Shown here in pieces: positions 1 to 8,648 of a DNA stretch of 64,000 nucleotides (position 1 is its first letter; each line of letters opens with the position of its first letter). The position numbers and the translations under genes were made by a program. The stretch is from Nocardia spumae. GTDB taxonomy: Bacteria > Actinomycetota > Actinomycetes > Mycobacteriales > Mycobacteriaceae. The stretch is from the NCBI RefSeq assembly GCF_020733635.1, contig NZ_JAJFZL010000001.1:62001-126000 (forward strand). The letters are read 5' to 3'. The notes under the pieces were generated by a model that did not search any database, was not told the DNA's origin, and worked only from the letters and a program-made list of their open reading frames with translations.

Positions 1-853
1 CGGAGGCCTTGTCGTAAGCGCCGGTACTGCCGCTGCCCGCCGAGACGTAGAGGCTGATGCCCTTGAGTTTGGGCGCGAGCTCGTACGGGTCGTGCTCGGA
101 CCACTGGGAGTTGGTCGGCGGGCCCCACATGTCGTTGGCGTCGAAGCCACCGGCGTCCCGCATCGCGAACATGATCGCTTGCGGCATACCGACACTGGTG
201 GTGGTGAGGAAGCCCGAATACGAGGCCGCGTACTTCACCCAGTCGGGATTGCGGCCGGCCAGGAACATCGCCGCTGTGCCGCCCATCGAAAGCCCCTCCA
301 CGCCACGCACCGCGGTGGCACGCCACTGGTTCTCCAGCAGCGGGGGAAGTTCCTTGGTCAGGAAGGTTTCCCACTGGTAGTTCTTGCCGTTGTCCTGTTG
401 CATCCAGTCGGAGTAGAAACTCGACTGACCGCCGATCGGCAGGACCACGGTGACGTTCTTGTCGGCGTAGAAGTCGACGGCGCCGGCATCCTTGGTCCAT
501 CCGCTCTCATCGTCCTGCGCGCGCAATCCGTCGAGCATGAGCAACGAGGGAAAGCGCGCATCCGGCCGGGAATTCCAGTCCCGGGCCAGCAGCAGTTGCA
601 CCTGCACCGGTGTCGCCATCGAGGGAGAGTTCACCCACAGCGACACTCGGCGGTCGGTCAGCCAGACCACCTTCTGGATGGTCGCGCCGGCGGGCGCGGG
701 GACGGCGGCTGGTTGGGCGAGGGCCGGAAGTGGCGCCAGCGCGACTCCCGAGAGCATCGGCACGACCGCTGCCGCGGCCAGCATCGCCAGTCGTCGCCGG
801 CCCCGCCGGCCGCGACCGAGTGTCCCCCGTCTGTCGGATGCCACACCTGCCAC
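1..853 (-). CDS. Antigen-85-type mycolyltransferase, C-terminus cut by window edge
   Basis: Secreted alpha/beta-hydrolase of the esterase/antigen 85 family, which moves mycolic acids between trehalose monomycolate and the cell wall. Visible are a basic N-terminus followed by a hydrophobic signal segment (LAMLAAAAVVPML), the MGGTAAMF-type nucleophile elbow in VEGLSMGG, and the GGQSSFYSDW block shared with the three genes to its right. The reading frame is open to base 1, so the C-terminal part, including the expected catalytic His, lies outside the window. The start is uncertain: GTG at 853 and an in-frame GTG at 844 both precede the signal sequence. It is the most distal member of a four-gene same-strand array. 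Family assignment is firm; substrate is inferred from the family. Confidence 0.88.
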   Translation of the reverse strand, partial: MAGVASDRRGTLGRGRRGRRRLAMLAAAAVVPMLSGVALAPLPALAQPAAVPAPAGATIQKVVWLTDRRVSLWVNSPSMATPVQVQLLLARDWNSRPDARFPSLLMLDGLRAQDDESGWTKDAGAVDFYADKNVTVVLPIGGQSSFYSDWMQQDNGKNYQWETFLTKELPPLLENQWRATAVRGVEGLSMGGTAAMFLAGRNPDWVKYAASYSGFLTTTSVGMPQAIMFAMRDAGGFDANDMWGPPTNSQWSEHDPYELAPKLKGISLYVSAGSGSTGAYDKAS

Positions 854-955
854 AGGAGTGTTTGTACCGCGCCCGAGCCGCTCGAGCCGGTAGGACGCGC
901 TGACAGCAAACCTGAGAAATGGCAGCCCACAACGGGACTTGGGCCGTCCCGCAAC

Positions 956-996
956 GATTCGGCGCCGCGCAGATCAGATCTGCGCGGCGCCGAATC
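956..996 (-). terminator. Perfect 20-bp inverted repeat, probable terminator
   Basis: Two 20-nt arms, GATTCGGCGCCGCGCAGATC and its exact complement, separated by a single base. The folded form would have a stem of about 16 bp with a small loop. It lies 23 bases past the stop of the mycolyltransferase ending at 1019 and before the next paralogue, so it probably terminates transcription between them. There is no strong T-tract, as is usual in high-GC actinomycetes. Confidence 0.7.
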
Positions 997-1018
997 AGCT
1001 GTCGTTTACGGCCTGTGA

Positions 1019-2071
1019 TCAGGCGTTGAGCGCGGCCAGAATGCCGGCCCGGGCGTTACCCAGCTCGTCCTGCCAGTAGCGCCAGGAGTGGGTACCGGTG
1101 GGCGGGAAGTCGTAGGTCGCGGGGATACCCAGGGAGTCCAGCCGAGACTTGAACGAGTGCGTGCTGACCATCGCGATCAGCTCGATTCCCATGGCGTTAC
1201 CGGTATTGAACAGGCCCACCGGGGAATTCGGGTGATCGTAGGGCCCCGGCAGAGCGCTGGCGGCCGAGATGAACATCGGCAGACCCCGCAGCTGCGGCGC
1301 GAACACCATCGGGTCCGAACGCAGCCACTGCGGGCTCCACGGCGCGGCCATCGAGTCGACGTTGAAGCGGCCGGCGTCGAGCATCATCACGCGAATCGCC
1401 TCGCGCATACCGGGGGCGTTCCAGTTCAGCGGGCCCGAGAACGAGGCCGCGTACTTGAACTGATCCCGGTGGAATCCCGCCAGGCGCAGTGCCGCCGGAC
1501 CACTCATCGACAGACCGGCGACCGCGTAGTTGGTCCGCGAAACACCGTAGTTGCTGAGGAAATCCGGAAGTTCCTTGGTGAGGAAGGTTTCCCACTTGTA
1601 GGTGAACTTCTGGCCGTTGGTGTTGCTCGGGCCCTGCCAGTCGGCGTACCAGCTGGACTGGCCACCCACCGGCATCACCAGGGTGACGTTGTCGTTGCCG
1701 AACATCTGCTGCGCGTTGGTCTCGAAGGACCAGGCGTTGCGGTCGTCGCGGGCCCGCAGACCGTCCAGCAGCAGCAGCGCGCCGTTACCACCGTTGCGCG
1801 CCCACTGCACCTGAACCTTGATCGGACCCATACTCGACGGAACCATCAGCTCGTCGTATCCGCCCGCGGGCGTCTGATGTACGGGTGCGTGAATCGGCGC
1901 GGCGATAGCGGCCGGGGACATTGCGCCCGCCGCGATCGGTAGCGCCAGCGCGGCACCCGCAGCGAGAAGTCGTGTACGCCAACCACGCTGAGCACCTTGC
2001 CGCCGCTGCGGGGATGGCACCGACGCGAGCGCCGAATGCGAAACCGGCGCGGCCGACCTGCCGAAACGCAT
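1019..2071 (-). CDS. Antigen-85-type mycolyltransferase
   Basis: A 350-residue secreted mycolyltransferase. An Arg-rich N-terminus and a hydrophobic signal segment (LLAAGAALALPIAAGA) precede the hydrolase domain. The nucleophile elbow reads GLSMSG, with Ser near residue 178, where its neighbours have GLSMGG. The C-terminal catalytic His is in GTHSWRYW near residue 328, matching the family's HSWEYW block. The ATG at 2071 (MRFGRS) is preferred because the downstream paralogue starts MRFARR and an AGAGAG-like ribosome site precedes it; the frame stays open to 2167. Length is close to fbp proteins. It transfers mycolate to trehalose or arabinogalactan outside the membrane. The Gly-to-Ser change next to the nucleophile is the one oddity. 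Confidence 0.92.
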   Translation of the reverse strand: MRFGRSAAPVSHSALASVPSPQRRQGAQRGWRTRLLAAGAALALPIAAGAMSPAAIAAPIHAPVHQTPAGGYDELMVPSSMGPIKVQVQWARNGGNGALLLLDGLRARDDRNAWSFETNAQQMFGNDNVTLVMPVGGQSSWYADWQGPSNTNGQKFTYKWETFLTKELPDFLSNYGVSRTNYAVAGLSMSGPAALRLAGFHRDQFKYAASFSGPLNWNAPGMREAIRVMMLDAGRFNVDSMAAPWSPQWLRSDPMVFAPQLRGLPMFISAASALPGPYDHPNSPVGLFNTGNAMGIELIAMVSTHSFKSRLDSLGIPATYDFPPTGTHSWRYWQDELGNARAGILAALNA

Positions 2072-2377
2072 GGATACTGCTCTCTTTCTGCTGTCTCCTG
2101 TTGTCGCCGCGCCCCGACCACTTCCGTCAGCGACGGCAGGATCAGTACTCGAATCGAACCCGACCATTCGATATGAGCGACGCCGCGGCTACGAACGTCG
2201 CACGTGCGCTCGCTGGACGATATTCGACCGCCCAATCGTTAGCAACACGGACCCCGCCGGGTGGCTGAAATCCGCCCGTGCGCCATTCGTAATCGTGCAG
2301 TGACCCTATCGCGTCGACCGCGAAATCTCAGCGTGAAATGACGAATCAACCACTGCGCCGGTGAATTTCGCCTCGGT
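2072..2377. other. Intergenic region, no gene seen
   Basis: About 300 bases between two same-strand mycolyltransferase genes. It must hold the promoter and leader of the gene starting at 2071 (minus strand), with a purine-rich stretch just before the start. ORFs crossing it are extensions of neighbouring frames without a ribosome site. No convincing terminator hairpin or RNA gene was found. Confidence 0.5.
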
Positions 2378-3472
2378 TCAGCCGATATTGGCCGAAAGGT
2401 CCGGGATCATGCGGTAGGCCTCGTCCTGCCAGTTGAACCAGTCGTGCACACCGACATTCGGGAATGAATACACGACGTTCTGGGCGCCGAGCGACATCAT
2501 CCGCACCTGGAATGCCCGGGTATTGGCCAATGCCAGGGCCTCGAGCGGAGCGCCGCGGACGATGTGATCAGCGGCCGCGGGCAAGGGCAATCCCAGATCC
2601 TGCTGTGACGGGATACCACTACCAGCGGCGATCCAGAGCCGCGTGTTGTTCCCGATCAGCTGGGGCGCGAAGACGAACGGATCCATGCGCAGCCATTGCG
2701 GGCCCCACGGCGGGGCCATCGAATCGACGTTGTAACCACCGGCATCTATCATCGCCCCGCGAATCGCTTCGCGCATGCCGGGTGCGGAGATGTTCAGGTA
2801 ACCGGAGAACGATCCCGCGAAACTGAACTGTTCGGGGTGATACGCGGCCAGGGTCAATGCGGCACTGCCGCCCATCGACAATCCGAAGACGCCGTTGCGG
2901 TCGGCCCGAAAGCCCAGCCGGTCACGCAGCGCACCGCGCAGCTGCGAGGTCAGGAAGGTCTCCCATTCGTACCGATAGCTCTTGCCCGGCCCGCCCAGGA
3001 ATGCCTCCGTGGCGCCGGAGCCGGTTCCGGCGGAGCCGAAATCGGTCGGCCCGGCACCGAAGAACGAGCTCGGCGCATTCCAGTCGGCGTAGAAACTGGA
3101 CTGCCCGCCCACGGGCATCACCACATTGATATTCCAGTCGGTGAGAACCTGAGCGACATTCGTCTCGATCTCCCAGCCGTTCAAGGTCTCCGGTGCACGC
3201 AGGCCGTCGAGGGCATAGACGACTCGATTGGTGTTGCCGTCCTTGGCGCGAAAGATTCGGGACTTGATCGGCCCCATCACCGGTGAGGTCACCCAGAAGT
3301 CGGATCCGGACGGATCGAAGGCGGCGGACGCGTTCGCGCCGTGACCGAGAACGGAAACTCCGAGCGGCAGCAGAAGCGCCAATGCCATCCCCAGCGCCGA
3401 GCGCCTGGCCCAGGAACCGGACTTACCGACGGACCCACTTCCGACCAACGGCTTCCTGCGCGCAAATCGCAT
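2378..3472 (-). CDS. Antigen-85-type mycolyltransferase
   Basis: A 364-residue secreted mycolyltransferase. The signal region has Arg/Lys residues then LALLLPLGVSVLGHGANASA. The nucleophile elbow is GLSMGGSAAL, with Ser near residue 199, and the C-terminal His lies in GVHDWFNW. A GGQSSFYADW block and a MDPFVFAP block are shared with its neighbours. ATG at 3472 is chosen because GAAAGGT lies just upstream; the frame extends to 3517 without a better site. It is very close to the next gene (3842-4948), with long identical stretches such as the GYLNISAPGMREA block, so the two look like a fairly recent tandem duplication. Function is by family: trehalose dimycolate formation and cell-wall mycolylation. 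Confidence 0.93.
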   Translation of the reverse strand: MRFARRKPLVGSGSVGKSGSWARRSALGMALALLLPLGVSVLGHGANASAAFDPSGSDFWVTSPVMGPIKSRIFRAKDGNTNRVVYALDGLRAPETLNGWEIETNVAQVLTDWNINVVMPVGGQSSFYADWNAPSSFFGAGPTDFGSAGTGSGATEAFLGGPGKSYRYEWETFLTSQLRGALRDRLGFRADRNGVFGLSMGGSAALTLAAYHPEQFSFAGSFSGYLNISAPGMREAIRGAMIDAGGYNVDSMAPPWGPQWLRMDPFVFAPQLIGNNTRLWIAAGSGIPSQQDLGLPLPAAADHIVRGAPLEALALANTRAFQVRMMSLGAQNVVYSFPNVGVHDWFNWQDEAYRMIPDLSANIG

Positions 3473-3795
3473 CGAACTCGACCTTTCACCTGAGGCGGCT
3501 GCCGCATCCGATCCCACGCCATGCGACCGTCACTCATTCCGGACAACTCAGACAAAGCGCATCGGCGCCGGGCACTCGCCGCTGTACTGCAGGTTCTTCG
3601 ATACGAAACGAGTATCGGCGATCCAGGGTTGCCGCAAGAAGATCCGAACGCGAAATACTCCGAATGGTGATCTGCGGCACAGTTCCGAATGGAATATACC
3701 TGATCGCAACGCCAAGACCGGTTTACAGCAAATCCCCAGCGTCGGCGGCGTCCGGATACGGCAGCGCGAATCCACAGAACATCCGGAAACGACGT
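3473..3795. other. Intergenic region, no gene seen
   Basis: About 320 bases, less GC-rich than the flanking genes, between two mycolyltransferase paralogues. It should carry the promoter for the gene starting at 3472 (minus strand). A short inverted repeat (GATAC/GTATC) is present near 3600, but I cannot assign it a role. No protein-coding frame with a ribosome site was found. Confidence 0.45.
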
Positions 3796-3825
3796 GGCCC
3801 CGCGACGGAAGTCCGCCGCGGGGCC
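3796..3825 (-). terminator. Hairpin after the 3842-4948 mycolyltransferase
   Basis: The arms GGCCCCGCG and CGCGGGGCC are exact complements around a 12-nt loop. The stem extends by about four more pairs with one G-U. It begins 16 bases past the stop of the minus-strand gene ending at 3842, the right place for a factor-independent terminator in a high-GC genome. Confidence 0.7.
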
Positions 3826-3841
3826 ATGTGTCGTGCTGGTA

Positions 3842-4948
3842 TCAGCCGATATTGGCCGACAGATCCGGGATCATCCGATAGACCTCGGCCTCCCAGTTGT
3901 GCCAGTTGTGCACACCCACGTTCGGGAAGTCGTAGGTGACATTGCCGGCGCCCAGGGTCATCATCCGGACCTGGAAGGCACGGGTGTTGGCGAGCGCCAA
4001 CGCCTCCAGCGGCGAGCCCTGGATGATGTCGAGCGGCGCGACGGCGTCCGCCGGGGCGGGCAGACCGCTACCGGCCGCGACCCACAACCGGGTGTTGTTG
4101 GCCTTCAACCGCGGCGCGAAGACGAACGGGTCCATGCGCAGCCACTGCGGGCCCCACGGGGGCGCCATCGCGTCGATGTTGTAGCCGCCGGCACTGAGCA
4201 TGGCCACACGCATGGCCTCGCGCATACCCGGTGCGGAGATGTTCAGGTAGCCCGAGAACGAACCGGCGTAGCTGAACTGATCCGGGTGGTACGCGGCCAG
4301 GGTCAGCGCGGCGCTACCGCCCATGGACAAGCCGAACACACCGTTGCGGTGCGAGCTGAAGCCCATCCGGCCGGCGAGCGCGTTGGGCAGATCCTGAGTC
4401 AGGAAGGATTCCCACTTGTAGGTGTTGGCCTTGCCCAGCGTTTCGTTGTAGTTGGACGAACCGGTCATCGCCGACCCCGTCGACGAGCCCGCGGAACCGG
4501 CCGACGCCGTGTCGATGCCGAAGAAGTTGCTCGGCGCGTTCCAGTCGGCGTAGAAGCTCGACGGTCCGCCGACCGGCATGACCACATTGATGTTGGCACC
4601 GGTCAGCGCCGGGATGATGTTGGTGTCGTTCTCCCAGCCGTTGAGATCACCACGGGCGCGCATACCGTCGAGGGCGTACACCACCCGACTGGTGTTGCCG
4701 TCCGCGGCACGGAAGATGCGGGATTTGATCGGCCCCATGGACGAGTCGACCCAGAAGTCGATACCGGAGGGGTTGAACGCGGCAGCCGCATGTCCGGCCT
4801 CTGCCACCGACACCCCGAACGGCAGCAACGTCGCCAAGGCCACGCCCACCGCGGACCGCCGGAGCCATCCGGCCCGCCGAGGCGTCGACGGCTGATGCGA
4901 CCGTCCCCGACGTCTCTGCTGCACCCATCGCACAGTCACGCCTCGCAT
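3842..4948 (-). CDS. Antigen-85-type mycolyltransferase
   Basis: A 368-residue secreted mycolyltransferase, the paralogue next to aftB. In M. tuberculosis (from memory) fbpA and fbpD sit at this spot. It has a long Arg-rich N-terminus, a hydrophobic segment ending in AEAGHAAAA, a GLSMGGSAALTLAAYHP nucleophile elbow and GVHNWHNW at the C-terminus. The ATG at 4948 (MRGVTVRW) gives a normal signal-peptide length; longer starts up to 5053 add residues with no signal-like character. An insertion rich in Gly/Ser/Ala (GSAGSSTGSAM) between the GGPSSFYADW block and the WESFL block is shared in type with the 2378-3472 paralogue and absent from the other two, pairing these genes as a subgroup. Confidence 0.93.
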   Translation of the reverse strand: MRGVTVRWVQQRRRGRSHQPSTPRRAGWLRRSAVGVALATLLPFGVSVAEAGHAAAAFNPSGIDFWVDSSMGPIKSRIFRAADGNTSRVVYALDGMRARGDLNGWENDTNIIPALTGANINVVMPVGGPSSFYADWNAPSNFFGIDTASAGSAGSSTGSAMTGSSNYNETLGKANTYKWESFLTQDLPNALAGRMGFSSHRNGVFGLSMGGSAALTLAAYHPDQFSYAGSFSGYLNISAPGMREAMRVAMLSAGGYNIDAMAPPWGPQWLRMDPFVFAPRLKANNTRLWVAAGSGLPAPADAVAPLDIIQGSPLEALALANTRAFQVRMMTLGAGNVTYDFPNVGVHNWHNWEAEVYRMIPDLSANIG

Positions 4949-5130
4949 ATCCCTGTCCGGCCTTTCCGTAGTGCGGCCGTCCGACCGCTTTTCTTCTCTG
5001 CGAATGATCACCCGTGCGCATCCGAGGATGCGCCCCCGACGGACGTCCGTCACCGAGCGTATCGCGAAATCGATACGTCGGCGTTATCAAACCGAGACTA
5101 ATACACGACCGATTCGTGGCCGGGGTGGGT

Positions 5131-7092
5131 CTAGTTGGGCATCGGGGGCGGTGTCGTCGGATCCACCAGGTGACAACGCTGGATCTCGTACTTGGGCACC
5201 CGGTCGATACGATACTTCGCGAAGTGCAGCGACTGGATGAGGTTGTGTTTGAACCGATCCCGGGTCAGCGGAGCCCGGTAGGAAGCCAGCAGATCCTGAG
5301 TGGCCGGGCAGCTCAGCGCGGTGCGCGCCTGGGTCACCCACTTCTCGTCGAGGAACCACGGCATCCACGGATGCTGATCGACCATCCCGGTATCCACGAT
5401 CACCCAGTCCGGGTACAGGTTCTTGTCGTGTCCGATGCGGCCGTCGGCCAGCCGGTCGGTATGCGCGGCCAGCGGATAGGCCAGACCCTCCTGATCGATG
5501 ACCCGGACACTCAGCGGAACGTTCATGCTGGTCATTCCCAGATTGAGGAAGTAGACCGTATGCCCGTGCCCGCCCGGCGGAATCGGCAGCGGCGGCGGCG
5601 CGACGTACCACATCATGTACGACGGCGAGTTGATCAACAGACCGCCGTTGGGGTTGGCCGCGATGTCGCGCACCATCGCGCGCATCCGCGGGTAGTCCAG
5701 GTAGTCCTCGGCGAGGATGGGATGGTCGTGACCGCTGTTGAGGACGTAGTAGATGCGCTCGTCGACGATGCCGGACGCGCTGATCTGACCGCCCGAGGTA
5801 TCGGCGGTGGTGTTGGCGGCGAACAGCGCCCAGCCGATCGTGCCCAGCCAGGCGATCACCGGCAGGGCGAAAGACCATCGCAGCCAGCCGGACCGGGAGT
5901 CCGCACCGCTGGAGACCGGCAGTCGCACCGGCAGCACCGATACCGGCAACAGCAGGCAGAACAGCTGTGGCAGCAGCATCCGGCCGTGCATGAAGTCGCC
6001 GCCGACCCGCATGTTGAAGACCACCAGCAACAGCCCGCCACCGACCATCAGGGTCACGACCGCGGCCGGAGACCGCAGCCACCGCTGCGTACGGACCAGC
6101 CGGCCACCGTCGGCGGCCGTGACCGTCCGCGCGTGCCGGGCGCGCAGCAGCAACGCGGCGACCACGACGAGGATCAGCAGGGGCACCCAGAGGTAGTACG
6201 GCCCGATCAGATCCCACAGATACTTCAGGCCCTGTTCCCATTTCGCACCGCCGGCCTCCTTGGCGACCGCGGTATTCGGATAGGGCAGGCCGTAGTAGCC
6301 CATGCGCCAGATCTGGTACCCGACCGGCACCAGACCACTGACCGCGACCAGCAGCGCCCGGGTGAACAAGGGGCGCAACCGGGTCCGCGGCATCCGGGAG
6401 AAGAACAGCGCGACCAGCGCCAGACCGCCGATAACGGTCATCTCCGGGCGGACCACCCAGCACAGGCCGGCCCAGAAGCCCGCCACGAGAAGGTGTGCCA
6501 GCCGCGGATTCTCGTCCTGGCTCCAGCGCAGCAGCAGCCACCACAGCACCCCGAGCCAGAAGATGACCAGGCAGTTCTCCAACCCGGAGGTGGCGTAGTC
6601 GCGGGCCGGCGGCACCGCGACGTAGACCAGCGCGCCGGCGGGCAGCAGCAGGGTCGGGGCGGCGCCGGTGAACGGCCGCCACAACCGCGCCGAACCCACC
6701 ATCGCGAAGACGATGGCCAGCAGTGAAAGGGTCAGCGCGACGGCCAGACTGACGTACTCGAGCCGGGCGTCGGAGATCCAGCCGAAGAACCAGATCACAT
6801 AGGTCCAGGCGGCACTGGTGTTGGTTTCCACCCGCTCGCCCGCGTTGAAGACCGGCCCGTTGCCGGCCATCAGATTGCGCACGGTGCGCAGGACGATCAG
6901 GCCGTCGTCGGCGATCCAGCGCCGCTGCCAGGCGCCGATACCGAACAACGCGAGGGTGACGATCACCCCACCGACGAACACCGTGCGGGATAACACCGAG
7001 AAGCGCCGCGCGGCATCGCCGTCGCGCGATAGTGCGCGAGCGGACGAGTCCGCGTGTTCCCCTTCTCCGTGTTCGTCTCCCGCTACCAGCAT
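5131..7092 (-). CDS. aftB: Terminal beta-(1,2)-arabinofuranosyltransferase AftB
   Basis: A GT-C glycosyltransferase that adds the terminal beta-arabinofuranose to arabinogalactan and lipoarabinomannan using decaprenyl-phospho-arabinose, at the outer face of the plasma membrane. About a dozen hydrophobic segments fill the first 420 residues. The conserved RRWIADDGLIVLRTVRNL block just after the first membrane span carries the Asp-Asp typical of this family, followed by NTSAAWTYV. A soluble C-terminal part follows. ATG at 7092 gives 653 residues and no overlap; an in-frame GTG at 7119 would give 662 and overlap the upstream gene by 23 bases. It follows the DPPR synthase gene closely and is surely cotranscribed with it. 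Identity is supported by both motif and synteny. Confidence 0.93.
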   Translation of the reverse strand: MLVAGDEHGEGEHADSSARALSRDGDAARRFSVLSRTVFVGGVIVTLALFGIGAWQRRWIADDGLIVLRTVRNLMAGNGPVFNAGERVETNTSAAWTYVIWFFGWISDARLEYVSLAVALTLSLLAIVFAMVGSARLWRPFTGAAPTLLLPAGALVYVAVPPARDYATSGLENCLVIFWLGVLWWLLLRWSQDENPRLAHLLVAGFWAGLCWVVRPEMTVIGGLALVALFFSRMPRTRLRPLFTRALLVAVSGLVPVGYQIWRMGYYGLPYPNTAVAKEAGGAKWEQGLKYLWDLIGPYYLWVPLLILVVVAALLLRARHARTVTAADGGRLVRTQRWLRSPAAVVTLMVGGGLLLVVFNMRVGGDFMHGRMLLPQLFCLLLPVSVLPVRLPVSSGADSRSGWLRWSFALPVIAWLGTIGWALFAANTTADTSGGQISASGIVDERIYYVLNSGHDHPILAEDYLDYPRMRAMVRDIAANPNGGLLINSPSYMMWYVAPPPLPIPPGGHGHTVYFLNLGMTSMNVPLSVRVIDQEGLAYPLAAHTDRLADGRIGHDKNLYPDWVIVDTGMVDQHPWMPWFLDEKWVTQARTALSCPATQDLLASYRAPLTRDRFKHNLIQSLHFAKYRIDRVPKYEIQRCHLVDPTTPPPMPN

Positions 7093-7096
7093 CTCG

Positions 7097-8044
7097 TCAG
7101 GTGAGATAGACAGCGACACCTACCGCTCCGATCCAGGCGATGGCCAGGAGCTGCAAAATGCGATCCCCCAGCGCGATCTCTTCGGGTTCCCCGGCCTCGC
7201 CGCCATCGACGTCGACCGCGTAGCGCAGGACTGCGATGGTAAACGGGATCATCGAGATCGCGAACCACTGGGTGTGCTTGTGATCGGTTTCGAAGGCCCA
7301 CAGGCCGTAGAAGACCACCACCGCGGTGGCCGACAACGTCCAGATGAAACGCAGGTAGGTGGGTGTGTAGTACTGCAGCGACTTGCGGATCTTCGCGCCG
7401 GTGTCGAGCGCGATCTTCAACTCCGCGTAGCGCTTACCCGCCGCCATGAACAGCGAGCCGAACGCCATGATCAGCAGGAACCACTGCGAGAGCTTGATGT
7501 CGGCGGCCGCGCCACCGGCGACGGCGCGCAGCAGGAAGCCCGAGGACACGATGCAGATGTCGAGCACCGCTTGATGTTTCAGCCCGAAGCAGTAGGCCAG
7601 CTGGATGCCGATGTAGACCGCCATCACCACGGCCAGATGCCACGACGCCAGGAACGAGACGGAGATCGAGGCGACCAGCAGCACCGCCGACAGCGAGTAC
7701 GCCAGATTCACCGGCACCACACCGGCCGCGATGGGCCGGAACCGCTTGGTGGGGTGGGCCCGGTCGGCCTCGACATCGAGCGCGTCGTTGACCAGGTAGA
7801 TCCCCGAGGCCGCCATGCAGAAGACGATGAACGCGATCGCGATATGAACCAGGACGGTCATATCCGCGAGTACGTACTCGCCGGAGACGACGTCCTTGCC
7901 CGCGGCCAGGGGGGCCGCCAGCACGAGGACGTTCTTCACCCACTGCCGCGGCCGGACCGCTTTGACGATTCCGCCGGCCAGCGTCTTCGGCGGACCCTTC
8001 AGAACGGCGTCGTCGAGGTCGGTGCCGGTCGGCTCTTCACTCAT
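7097..8044 (-). CDS. ubiA: Decaprenyl-phosphate phosphoribosyltransferase (DPPR synthase, UbiA family)
   Basis: An integral membrane prenyltransferase-fold enzyme that joins decaprenyl phosphate to 5-phosphoribosyl pyrophosphate, the first committed step to decaprenyl-phospho-arabinose. The family motif NDxxDxxxD is seen as NDALDVEAD, followed by HPTKRFRPIAAG. RPRQWVKNVLVLAAPL near the N-terminus and several membrane spans follow the known pattern. ATG at 8044 (MSEEPTG) lies just after the stop of the PAP2 gene, with AGGAAAG upstream; an alternative GTG at 8074 would overlap that gene by 29 bases. It sits between aftB and the phosphatase thought to act next on DPPR. Length of 315 residues is near the family norm. 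Confidence 0.93.
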   Translation of the reverse strand: MSEEPTGTDLDDAVLKGPPKTLAGGIVKAVRPRQWVKNVLVLAAPLAAGKDVVSGEYVLADMTVLVHIAIAFIVFCMAASGIYLVNDALDVEADRAHPTKRFRPIAAGVVPVNLAYSLSAVLLVASISVSFLASWHLAVVMAVYIGIQLAYCFGLKHQAVLDICIVSSGFLLRAVAGGAAADIKLSQWFLLIMAFGSLFMAAGKRYAELKIALDTGAKIRKSLQYYTPTYLRFIWTLSATAVVVFYGLWAFETDHKHTQWFAISMIPFTIAVLRYAVDVDGGEAGEPEEIALGDRILQLLAIAWIGAVGVAVYLT

Positions 8045-8045
8045 A

Positions 8046-8648
8046 TCAGCGAGGGTTCTTTCCTGTGCGGTCACTGGTGAATCTCTTTTCGGCGGCTAGC
8101 ACGGCTGCGGCGGATGCCGCACCCAGAGCGGACCCGGCGAGTACGTCGGAGGGATAGTGCACTCCCAGAACGACCCGGGAGAGCAGCATCGGCGGCACGA
8201 GCACCGCAGGCAAGGGTAGCCCGGTCAGCTTTCCGAGCAACACGGCCGCTGCCGTGGTGGAGGTCGCGTGCGAGGACGGGAAGCTGAGTTTGCTCGGCGT
8301 CGACACGTTGACCTGCACCGATGGATCATTCGGGCGCGGCCGCCGGACGATGCGCTTGATCACGACCGAGGCCGCGTGGGCACCGAAGGCACCGACCGCG
8401 ACCCCTGCCCACTGCCGCCGGCGGGGTTTGTCGATCAGCGCACCGGCGGCGCCGATGGCCATCCAGCCGAGCGCGTGCTCACCGAAATGCGACATACCGC
8501 GCGCGGCCTTGATCACCTCCGGCGTGCCGATCGTCGACTGCACCGCGTTGAGGATCTTGACCTCCGCGGGTGCGGACGAGGCGCCGCCGGATACGACCCG
8601 CAGATGCGGGGCGTCGTCGGCCTGGCCGGAGCCTGCAGGGGCGCTCAT
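8046..8648 (-). CDS. PAP2-family phosphatase (putative DPPR phosphatase)
   Basis: A 200-residue membrane phosphatase of the PAP2 superfamily. All three motifs are visible: KRIVRRPRP (KxxxxxxRP), FPSSHATSTT (PSGH-like with Ser for Gly), and SRVVLGVHYPSDVLAG (SRxxxxxHxxxD). The homologue at this place in mycobacteria (Rv3807c, from memory) is proposed to remove the 5-phosphate of decaprenyl-phosphoryl-phosphoribose; that role is inferred here from neighbours. Its ATG overlaps the glfT2 stop in an ATGA junction, showing translational coupling. The first 30 residues are polar and probably cytoplasmic. Confidence 0.88.
   Translation of the reverse strand: MSAPAGSGQADDAPHLRVVSGGASSAPAEVKILNAVQSTIGTPEVIKAARGMSHFGEHALGWMAIGAAGALIDKPRRRQWAGVAVGAFGAHAASVVIKRIVRRPRPNDPSVQVNVSTPSKLSFPSSHATSTTAAAVLLGKLTGLPLPAVLVPPMLLSRVVLGVHYPSDVLAGSALGAASAAAVLAAEKRFTSDRTGKNPR

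Noticed and set aside
92..1018. Plus-strand ORF of 308 codons opposite the first mycolyltransferase
   Set aside because: High-GC antisense frame with Arg/His/Gly-rich low-complexity translation and no ribosome site. The minus strand has clear family motifs.
5014..6726. Plus-strand ORF of 570 codons opposite aftB
   Set aside because: Translation is rich in Gln, Arg and His with no domain; antisense shadow of aftB, whose GT-C motifs are certain.
6818..8080. Plus-strand ORF of 420 codons opposite aftB/ubiA
   Set aside because: Antisense shadow; spans two real genes and their junction.
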